DNA of 32,792 bases from Promethearchaeota archaeon. GTDB taxonomy: Archaea > Asgardarchaeota > Lokiarchaeia > Sigynarchaeales > SOKP01. Below the pieces are notes generated by a model. The model ran no database searches, was not told the origin of the DNA, and worked only from the letters and a program-made list of their open reading frames with translations. This document shows positions 26,296-32,792 of the stretch, one piece after another (within the stretch, counting starts at the first letter, position 1; each line of letters opens with the position of its first letter). Where the stretch lies: assembly GCA_019058515.1 (NCBI GenBank), contig JAHPYY010000030.1:1-32792 (forward strand). Reading direction: 5' to 3'. The translations under genes were made by a program, and so were the position numbers.

Positions 26296-27465
26296 ATGTC
26301 ATATGTAATGAGTTAGGATCCCTTAGAAAGGTTTTTTGTTGGTTTAGTTGTAGCAACATTAGTTTATGGTGCTATTTTGTATTTTAATAGAGGGAGAAAG
26401 CAAGAGAATCCTCAAGAAAAGACGGTGATATTAGGAATTTCAGGGTATTTATTTTGCTCTGCGACAGCGAAATTTCTATACTGCCTTGCATATTTAACCC
26501 GAGAGGGAATATATATATGGAACTTTCTACATTAACAGAAATGTTTCTAATCCTTTATTCGAATTAATCGATACTTCAGGAAATATAATAACTCAATTAG
26601 GTTTTTTAAGCCTTTTGTTGTGATTTGAGTTTGCCACGAAAAAACCAAATATCTTCTATCAATTAGTCAAATAAAATTTACTATTGTGGTAATCTTTACT
26701 CCTTATACAATATCAGTAATCCTTTGCGTCATTTTTGTATTTATTGATCTTATCTTCTTTATTTTTATTTTATTATTCTTCACTAAATGGGCAAGTTACG
26801 AGTTTAGAGCCATATCATCTATAATATTATTTGGATTTTGTATAATTTTCGTTGGTGCGGGAGTATCTCATCCAGAGATTGTTATATTTGGTATTTTTCC
26901 TCTAAGTCTCTCTCCAATCCTAATGATTGTGGGATCATTGATATTTATAGCTCCTATGTTGGTTAATGTTAAATATTTCTCAAAAGCAAGAGCAATATAG
27001 TTAAATTTGGGAATTATAATTATTGATCTTAATTATTTGCTTTTAGGTTTAACTATATTCGTAAGCGCGGCTCTATATTTCATTCTAATGACATTTATAT
27101 TTGATATATCTCTTACATTTAGTTTCATTCTTATTTTAATATTATTAAATAAAAAAGATATTGTTGAAATGGGTGCTAAACAAAACTTTTTAGTAACTCT
27201 TTCCAGGCGTTCAGACTTAACTGAGGAGGAAGTGTCGATATCAAAAGAAAAGAGGATATGCTTGGTGTGTAAAACTCAACTCTCGCGGTAGATTTTTCTA
27301 TGTGCAGATTGCGGAGCATTTTATTGTATTAAATGTTCTGAATCATTAAATGACTTAGAAAACTCGTGTTGGGTATGTAACTCTCCTTTCGACTATTCAA
27401 TCCCAACCATACCGTTCAAACAAGATGATAACGACTTAGATGTTGAAATTTCTGAAAAAAAATGA
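26296..27465 (+). pseudogene. Decayed membrane protein with RING-like zinc tail
   Basis: One gene recognisable across several frames. From ATG 26296 it reads M-S-Y-V-M-S, then TAG (26314), then D-P-L-E-R-F-F-V-G-L and a first membrane segment. The frame shifts in an AT repeat (26509-26518), meets TGA at 26621, shifts again in a six-A run (26639-26644), then runs through hydrophobic segments, TAG at 26998 and more hydrophobic segments. It finishes in a cysteine-rich tail interrupted by TAG at 27289. The tail has eight cysteines as C-x2-C-x10-C-x2-C-x4-C-x2-C-x10-C-x2-C, fitting a RING-like two-zinc module. I recall intact relatives of this architecture in Lokiarchaeal genomes but cannot check. 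Four in-frame stops and two frameshifts indicate decay. Confidence 0.7.
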
Positions 27466-27504
27466 ATGAATTTATCTTAAAATGCAGAATTAAAGAAGTA
27501 TAAA

Positions 27505-28644
27505 TTATTCCGTAAAATATAGATGTTCGTCAAATCCAGTTTCACTAACAAGGTCTTGACCTAGCTTTTGAATGGCTTTTTTCGAGGGAGTTTTTAAGAT
27601 TCTTTCTTGTATTCTTGTTACCTTTTGGAGTTTGTCGTTAGGAAATTCTTTAATGATATTGTCGTATCGCGAAAATGATATACCAGCAGTATACACGCCA
27701 GTGTTTCCATGTCCCGCTCGGGAGGATACTTGCCAATGTTCTACCTTAAATTCTATGTTCTCTATTAAGTGGGAGTAGAAAAACCATGCGAGTAACAAGG
27801 ACATCCGTTTAGACTTTCGTTTGGTTTCTCTTACGATTTTATAAATTCTATTTAACCGATCGGGATGCATTTGAGCGTATACTCTCTCGTATTGCTCAGA
27901 AAACTCGTCTTTTAATCCGTCTTTGAGTTTTTCAATAATTTCTTTTACTTGTTGAGCCCGTTCGGGAGGATGTTCGTGTTCTATTTGATCGATATAATCG
28001 TTAATACTAGGACTTTCGAGATCAGTCTCGGAAGCTGATATTCCTCGAGGAGATTCTTGCATTGGGGACACTTCTGAAGACACGCTTATTATTTCTTTTT
28101 TCGGTATATTGAATAAATCATCGAGTTTTTCGGGTGTCTTCCTAACTTCCTCCACCTTTTCACTAATTTCTTTCTCGTCGTATCCCATGGTTCTCAGATA
28201 AAAGATCGCCGAGGAAATTTGGTTTTCTAAAGCTTGATCTGTGCTATATTGAGGGGAACCAAATTCTTTCTGTAGTTGCTCGTCCGCAATTGTGCTAATC
28301 TGATTAACATTTATATCGTTTAATTTCATATCCTTAGCTTTAGACAACACATACTCTATTTGAGAGTCCGCAAGATACGATAAATTGCCCATAGGGCTAA
28401 TTAGTTCAGAGAACTTTTCAAACTTTTTTAAAATTGATTTTAAGTTTTTTTCTTCTTCTATAAGAGACAAATTGAGAAATTCCTTGAGGACTAATTTGTT
28501 AAACCCCGCAATGACATTTAACGAAGTATCGTCGAATTTAGAAAGTAGCTCTCGCAACTTATTTCCTTGAAGCCGTACGGGAAGGTTTAGCTTATAAACC
28601 AAAATGTTATCCATAATGATATCAATATAATCTGAACGCCTCAT
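27505..28644 (-). CDS. Unknown soluble protein, 379 aa
   Basis: No known family. Residues 1-130 are helical and Lys/Leu-rich. Residues 135-175 hold a UBA-like or armadillo-like helix pair (A-I-F-Y-L-R-T-M-G-Y-D-E-K-E-I-S-E-K-V). A polar linker runs 180-220. The C-terminal domain (225-379) has conserved-looking aromatic and basic residues (Y-E-R-V-Y-A-Q-M-H-P-D-R, W-F-F-Y-S-H-L-I-E-N-I-E-F). No cysteines, membrane segments or catalytic motif. It is transcribed directly downstream of the phosphatase (71-base gap), so the phosphatase may act on it or a partner; this is inference from position only. Confidence 0.6.
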   Translation of the reverse strand: MRRSDYIDIIMDNILVYKLNLPVRLQGNKLRELLSKFDDTSLNVIAGFNKLVLKEFLNLSLIEEEKNLKSILKKFEKFSELISPMGNLSYLADSQIEYVLSKAKDMKLNDINVNQISTIADEQLQKEFGSPQYSTDQALENQISSAIFYLRTMGYDEKEISEKVEEVRKTPEKLDDLFNIPKKEIISVSSEVSPMQESPRGISASETDLESPSINDYIDQIEHEHPPERAQQVKEIIEKLKDGLKDEFSEQYERVYAQMHPDRLNRIYKIVRETKRKSKRMSLLLAWFFYSHLIENIEFKVEHWQVSSRAGHGNTGVYTAGISFSRYDNIIKEFPNDKLQKVTRIQERILKTPSKKAIQKLGQDLVSETGFDEHLYFTE

Positions 28645-28715
28645 GGGAATCCTATTCTTTTGAATTTGTTCGTTAAAGAAATTAAATTTTCGTTAGTACT
28701 ATAATACTTAAAGAG

Positions 28716-29228
28716 TTAGTAGATTAAATCTTTTTTATATTGTTGTTTTTGAAATCTTTTTTGCCACGATCTCGCAAACTCCATTTGTTCCTTTGTTTCT
28801 AAACAACATTTTCTCTTTTTCCTAATCCATGCAACTGCGTCAAAGTCATTAGGAATGTATCCATTATAAGCCGCCCATACCACTACTAATTGTCCCGTTC
28901 GACCGCATCCCGCAACGCAATGGACAACTATAGGATCATTTTTATTCATGTGAAGAGAAGTTATATCTAAGAATTTTTTCACTTGTTTTTCCGTAGGAAT
29001 TCCATAATCCGGTATATCGATGTGATAATAAATGAATTCTTTTGGTACATCATTTTGATTATTAAATTCTGAAGCATTGACCACTACTTTAATCCCTTCT
29101 TCCTTGTATATTTTGAGTATAGAAGAATCAGGCCACCAACTTGCTGCCATCTTTCCCTTGATAATCCAAGTAAAGGGTTCTGTTCTTTCAGGCATGCCAC
29201 TCTTTGGCCAGTACCAAGGTCTCACCAT
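28716..29228 (-). CDS. Dual-specificity protein phosphatase
   Basis: A 170-aa protein of the cysteine phosphatase superfamily. The P-loop V-H-C104-V-A-G-C-G-R110-T-G matches H-C-x5-R-T, with a general-acid candidate Asp in the loop D-I-P-D-Y-G (71-76). The size is right for a compact archaeal DSP. It should dephosphorylate Tyr and Ser/Thr residues, or possibly phosphoinositides or RNA 5' ends, in the cytoplasm. The N-terminus M-V-R-P-W-Y-W-P precedes the core. That sequence recurs in a broken copy at 30220-30280. Directly upstream lies a broken GIY-YIG endonuclease. Confidence 0.88.
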   Translation of the reverse strand: MVRPWYWPKSGMPERTEPFTWIIKGKMAASWWPDSSILKIYKEEGIKVVVNASEFNNQNDVPKEFIYYHIDIPDYGIPTEKQVKKFLDITSLHMNKNDPIVVHCVAGCGRTGQLVVVWAAYNGYIPNDFDAVAWIRKKRKCCLETKEQMEFARSWQKRFQKQQYKKDLIY

Positions 29229-29265
29229 AGTTATTAGAATAATTCATAGCTTAAATTATAGCATA

Positions 29266-30153
29266 TTATTGTTCCAATTTCATATTATCTTTATTACTTT
29301 TGTTTTTTAGAAAGATTTTTGCTTCTTTAAAATTGGTCACACCATATTTCTCAAGTATTTCTTTAATTCGTTTATTTAATGTTGGTCTTGATTTCTTGTA
29401 TTTTTTAGTTAACTCTCTACTTTTTTGGCCACGCTTTATATCTATTAGCAATTGGCTAATATTCTTAATTTCCTTCCTTTGATGTTTATGAGCTTTCAAC
29501 TTGTCTTTGAATATAGCGTGGATTTTTTACTTTATCTCTATTAATTTTAGTCATGAGCTTTTTCATTCTTTCTCTTTCTCCTTTTTTGCTCCATCTTTGT
29601 TTTGAACCGATTTTAAGCGTGGGTATTGCTTTTTCTTTATATTCAGGATCATTAAATCTACTTTTAATTGCTTTGACTATAGGTTCTTTATATTCTGGAT
29701 CTTTCCACTTAAGTTTTATTTTATCACTAATTTTTTGCTTCACTTCTTCCCTTAATTTTGCTCCAACACCTCCTTCTGTCATATTATATCCCACGTTCCG
29801 ATTCAATGAATTATATTTTCGGATCCAGAATTTTCTTTGTTCGATAATTCTTCTGAACTTAATGCTATATCAATTTCTTTAACATTCCAGATTTTTTCTC
29901 CATATTTAGCTATTGCGTTATTTAGGTGTGTTGCTGAGAATTTCTTATATGGATGTCGTAACCTTAATTTTTTGAGATGTCTACCTTCTTTCAAATGTTC
30001 TTTCCATCTATCTATAATAGTTCTAGGAAATTCTGTTTTTCCGATATAAACTTTATCATTTAAGGTATTTGTGGCTAAATATATGTATCCGAAATACCGC
30101 TTGTTAATCTGAATTTTCACTTTATTTTTTCGTTTTTTAAGTAAAAAATGCAT
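29266..30153 (-). pseudogene. GIY-YIG endonuclease with NUMOD repeats, broken
   Basis: A homing-type endonuclease in three frames. Part 1 (30153-29803) has the GIY-YIG nuclease core: G-Y-I-Y ... V-Y-I-G-K, the Arg in I-I-D-R-W-K-E-H-L, and a Glu in E-L-S-N-K-E. One A missing from the four-A run (29831-29834 on the plus strand is TTTT) breaks the frame just after that Glu; restoring it gives F-W-I-R-K-Y-N-S-L-N-R-N-V-G-Y-N-M-T-E-G-G. Part 2 (to 29486) contains NUMOD3-like W-K-D-P-E-Y-K and F-N-D-P-E-Y-K repeats. Part 3 (29499-29266), in another frame, has a helix-turn-helix (R-E-L-T-K-K-Y-K-K-S-R-P-T-L-N-K-R-I). Such genes are mobile, normally inside introns, inteins or intergenic regions. Inactive as read. 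Confidence 0.75.
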
Positions 30154-30196
30154 GTTGTTTTATAAAAAGAAAGACTTTTTGAGACTCTATAATCTA

Positions 30197-30280
30197 ATTG
30201 ATAAAATTTATTAGTGGAAAAAGCAAATATTGCAAAAAGTAATCCTCTTCAGGCAAATACCAAGGTCTTATCTTTTTCAC
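30197..30280 (-). pseudogene. Remnant resembling the phosphatase 5' end
   Basis: A 27-codon minus-strand frame from GTG 30280 reads K-K-I-R-P-W-Y-L-P-E-E-D-Y, then departs into hydrophobic residues and stops. It matches the phosphatase N-terminus (M-V-R-P-W-Y-W-P) at R-P-W-Y and P; at nucleotide level AGACCTTGGTA is shared. It sits on the far side of the broken endonuclease. Likely a leftover of a duplicated or split phosphatase gene. Short, so moderate confidence. Confidence 0.45.
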
Positions 30281-30368
30281 CGGAGAAATAATTTGATAAT
30301 TGAAAAGCTTTATTAAAGAAAAGCCTTATTATTAGAACTAATAGCTTCACTCTAATAGAGGTTATAAT

Positions 30369-31247
30369 ATGAAGAAAAAATATTGGATATTCATTATTTT
30401 CATTTTAATTTATCTAGTAGTAATTTTACCACTTACGATTCGTGGCATAATTGTTATTGGAATTGAAGAAGGTGTTCCCGATCTCACATATTTAATACCA
30501 ATATATAGTTATTTTTTCGATTCGATTTTTCTTTATTACATAAGTCCGCTTATCATGATTTTAATCATTAACTTCTTATCAGTCGGGTTAAGTGTTTTAT
30601 TCTTTAAGCTTCATAATATATTAAAGATTAAAAGATACGAGTATTTCTTGCTATCACACATAGACGATGAGAACCCAAGCATTTGGATAATCTTAAGAAG
30701 AGCTATAGTCCTTGGACTCTTCCCTTTAAGTATTGGACTATTTCTTGCTGAGATAATTCCCGAAAGTATTATAGTCTCTTCAGATATAGCTGGAACAATT
30801 ACGAAAATACAGTTAGTATCAACAACTGGTTTCTTTATTATGCCTATATTGATTATTATCTTTGAACCAATTTGGCTTTTAAGAGACACGAGAGTCATGT
30901 GTAAAAGAAGTACGATTAGGAAAGAAAGGAGAGAATTGCCCGATATAGAAGGAGTTTATAATTATTTCGAAAGTAATGTAACTGGATATATTGGAATTGG
31001 TGCAATTATTTCTTTAATAGTAATCTTATTTGATAGCATTGCCAATCTAGACCCGGAAACCGAAGAATTATCTGATATCCCTGGTATAATCCTTACACCA
31101 TTATTATTCATAATTTTCACCTTTCCAATAATTATTTCCCATGAACAATTCTTACCAAAGTTAAGAGAAAAGTTGATTGCTCGATTAAAGAGAATGGGAA
31201 TTCCACTAGTTGAAGAGTTAGAATCAAAGACAGAGTTAATAGAATAA
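30369..31247 (+). CDS. Unknown six-helix membrane protein, 292 aa
   Basis: Begins at ATG with GAGGTT seven bases upstream. Approximate membrane segments are 5-30, 48-78, 110-130, 150-172, 205-226 and 240-262. A charged cytoplasmic loop lies between helices 4 and 5 (R-D-T-R-V-M-C-K-R-S-T-I-R-K-E-R-R-E-L) and a basic C-terminal tail follows. No transporter or enzyme motif is recognised. A double run of eight T follows the stop, suggesting a monocistronic unit. Confidence 0.6.
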   Translation: MKKKYWIFIIFILIYLVVILPLTIRGIIVIGIEEGVPDLTYLIPIYSYFFDSIFLYYISPLIMILIINFLSVGLSVLFFKLHNILKIKRYEYFLLSHIDDENPSIWIILRRAIVLGLFPLSIGLFLAEIIPESIIVSSDIAGTITKIQLVSTTGFFIMPILIIIFEPIWLLRDTRVMCKRSTIRKERRELPDIEGVYNYFESNVTGYIGIGAIISLIVILFDSIANLDPETEELSDIPGIILTPLLFIIFTFPIIISHEQFLPKLREKLIARLKRMGIPLVEELESKTELIE

Positions 31248-31261
31248 CCATTTAATTCGCG

Positions 31262-31279
31262 TTTTTTTTCCTTTTTTTT
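31262..31279 (+). terminator. Double poly-T terminator
   Basis: Two eight-T runs separated by CC, starting about 15 bases after the membrane-protein stop codon. This is a good archaeal terminator candidate. Confidence 0.5.
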
Positions 31280-31355
31280 CCGATTTCAATAGTATTATTA
31301 TATATTGAAAATTATCGACTCTAAGTATCTTGATTAAAAATAGTTGACTCGTTTA

Positions 31356-31823
31356 ATGGTTAATCGAGAGGAATTAAAAGCGTTCGATACGCGTCGATAT
31401 CCAATCCGACCTCATGTAGGTGTGGGGATACTATTAATTCGGGATGAAAGCTTATTATTAGTTAAAAGAAAGTACAATCCTGACGCGGGCTATTGGTCAA
31501 TACCAGGTGGTCATTTAGATCTCGGTGAAAGAGTCGAAGATGCAGCCGTTAGAGAAGCTTTCGAAGAAACAGGTTTTAAAACAAGAATTACAGAATTAGC
31601 TGGAATCATTAACAAAGTAATGTATGATGAAGACAACAAGATCGAATACCATTATGTATTGATTAACTATTTTGTTGAACAAATAGAAGGTGATGAATAT
31701 CAACAACCGAAACCTGATGACGATGCCCTCGATGCTAAATTTGTACCCTTTGAAAAGTTAAAAGATTATAAACTAACAGAATCCTTAATAGAATTGTTAA
31801 AACGCTTAAAAATAGGGTTTTAA
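31356..31823 (+). CDS. Nudix hydrolase
   Basis: A 155-aa Nudix protein using ATG 31356 (an in-frame TTG at 31344 would add four residues). The Nudix box G-x5-E-x7-R-E-x-x-E-E-x-G is complete (G-H-L-D-L-G-E-R-V-E-D-A-A-V-R-E-A-F-E-E-T-G-F), in the context W-S-I-P-G-G. It hydrolyses a nucleoside diphosphate linked to another group, such as ADP-ribose, NADH or an oxidised nucleotide; the precise substrate cannot be read from the sequence. The leading R-P-H-V-G-V-G-I-L-L-I strand is typical. Convergent with the DNA methyltransferase, with six bases between stops. Confidence 0.9.
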   Translation: MVNREELKAFDTRRYPIRPHVGVGILLIRDESLLLVKRKYNPDAGYWSIPGGHLDLGERVEDAAVREAFEETGFKTRITELAGIINKVMYDEDNKIEYHYVLINYFVEQIEGDEYQQPKPDDDALDAKFVPFEKLKDYKLTESLIELLKRLKIGF

Positions 31824-31829
31824 CAACAG

Positions 31830-32717
31830 TTATATTCGAAAGTTTTTAATCCTCTCGTTGCCTAAGTTACAATAACTCTCAGAAATGTCGTATCCTATAA
31901 AGTGGCGCCTCGTAGAGAGCGCAGCTAAGGCGGTAGTACCACTCCCTATGAATGGATCTAAAACAACATCTCCTTCGTAAGTGTAAAATTCAATTAATCT
32001 TCGAGGTAATTCTTGAGGAAATGGAGCAGGATGTCCAACCTTTTTCGCGGATTCAGCAGGAAATTGCCAAATCGATTTTGACCACTCAATAAAGTCAATT
32101 TTGTCGATTGTGTCTTCTCTATCCTGTTTTTCTAATCTATTAGAAATCTTAGAAAACACTAAGATATACTCGTGAACATCTCTTAGACAAGGATTACTTG
32201 CAGATGAAAACGATCCCCAAGCTGTTGATACACCCGCAGAAGCACCTTTATCCCAAATTATCTCACCACGCATATGATAGCCTATATCAAGCATCGTTTG
32301 AATGATGAAAGAATGAAGGGGAATATACGGTTTTCTTCCAATATTAGCTACATTTATAGCTGCCCTCCCTCCTGGGACTAAAACCCTCCATACTTCGGAA
32401 AACACTGTAAACAACAGGTCTAAGTATTGTTGTAAGGTTAAATCGTCGTCGTATTCTTTTGAAACATTATATGGAGGACTGGTTATCATTAAATGGATTG
32501 AATTGTCTGGTATTCCCTTCATGCTCCTACTATCTCCACAGATTATTGTATCTATGATGTTTCCGGGAATTTCACGAGAATTATCAATATATTCCACTTT
32601 TTGTGGACGACCTAAGGATTTATAGAGTTTTGAATTGTAAAATTTCGACGAATCGTGGCTTTCGCGCTTAGAAACTCCAAAACTGCTCGTTTTAGATCCT
32701 TTTACTTTTTTGCTCAT
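31830..32717 (-). CDS. DNA methyltransferase (N4-C / N6-A, beta class)
   Basis: A 295-aa SAM-dependent DNA methyltransferase of the N6_N4_Mtase group. The catalytic motif T-S-P-P-Y-N is at 79-84, followed by a target domain, then D-P-F-I-G-S-G-T-T near the C-terminus (SAM binding). The motif order (catalytic before F-x-G-S-G) defines the beta class. T-S-P-P-Y is common in N4-cytosine enzymes, but N6-adenine is possible. ATG 32717 is chosen; a TTG lies three codons earlier. No restriction endonuclease gene is seen in the window, but one could lie beyond the right edge. The first 40 residues are a basic, Ser-rich tail. Confidence 0.87.
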   Translation of the reverse strand: MSKKVKGSKTSSFGVSKRESHDSSKFYNSKLYKSLGRPQKVEYIDNSREIPGNIIDTIICGDSRSMKGIPDNSIHLMITSPPYNVSKEYDDDLTLQQYLDLLFTVFSEVWRVLVPGGRAAINVANIGRKPYIPLHSFIIQTMLDIGYHMRGEIIWDKGASAGVSTAWGSFSSASNPCLRDVHEYILVFSKISNRLEKQDREDTIDKIDFIEWSKSIWQFPAESAKKVGHPAPFPQELPRRLIEFYTYEGDVVLDPFIGSGTTALAALSTRRHFIGYDISESYCNLGNERIKNFRI

Positions 32718-32792
32718 GTTAAACAATAAAATGTAAGAGTATTTTTAGAAAACAGTGAAAAATTAATTCAACTTTATAAGATCTAATGGAAA

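Noticed and set aside
26296..27465. Selenocysteine reading of the TGA at 26621
   Set aside because: The codon lies in a hydrophobic segment with no redox motif, and the gene also has TAG stops and frameshifts.
29837..30049. Plus-strand ORF across the GIY-YIG gene
   Set aside because: The minus strand carries clear nuclease motifs; the plus reading has none.

Overview
The window looks like a piece of an AT-rich archaeal genome, most likely an Asgard archaeon of the Lokiarchaeia type. This placement is inference. It rests on archaeal-style TATA boxes and poly-T gene ends, TTG/GTG starts, an archaeal pcm and tungsten-type aldehyde oxidoreductase, a GH57 glucanotransferase, a geranylgeranyl-reductase-like flavoprotein, a two-domain protein that reads like longin plus roadblock, and a decayed membrane protein with a RING-like zinc tail. 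No rRNA, tRNA or CRISPR array was found.

Layout. Bases 1-4190 hold three tandem paralogues of a B12-binding radical SAM protein (the first is cut by the window edge). A small winged-helix regulator (minus) and a ribbon-helix-helix-like protein (plus) follow, separated by about 730 bp that contains a 20-bp-period repeat. Bases 5974-10035 are a divergent glycan pair: a maltokinase-like protein with an altered catalytic loop and a GH57 4-alpha-glucanotransferase. Bases 10045-13328 (minus) carry a PhzF-like protein, pcm and a U32-family protein. Bases 13435-16243 form a redox cluster: iron-sulfur flavoprotein, 2x[4Fe-4S] ferredoxin and an AOR-family oxidoreductase whose third cluster ligand is Asp. 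A small unknown protein, a thioredoxin, the longin/roadblock-like protein, the FAD-dependent reductase and a large TPR protein follow. Bases 22127-25385 are two tandem amidohydrolases; the first has a one-base frameshift in a T run.

The right third (25400-30400) is the accessory part. It has an unknown membrane protein, a decayed membrane/zinc-finger gene with four in-frame stops and two frameshifts, an orphan 379-aa protein, a dual-specificity phosphatase, a broken GIY-YIG endonuclease, and a short fragment that resembles the first codons of the phosphatase on the far side of the endonuclease. The window ends with an unknown six-helix membrane protein, a Nudix hydrolase and a solitary DNA methyltransferase.

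Several coding frames break at homopolymers or short repeats (near 18292, 22710, 26509, 26639 and 29831). This fits either gene decay or an imperfectly polished assembly. The in-frame stop codons in the 26.3-27.5 kb gene cannot be explained by homopolymer errors, so that gene is the safest pseudogene call. No single obvious new defence or biosynthetic system is visible. The best leads are the triple radical SAM array, the maltokinase-like protein without its catalytic Asp, the amber-interrupted RING-like membrane gene, and the phosphatase/GIY-YIG rearrangement.
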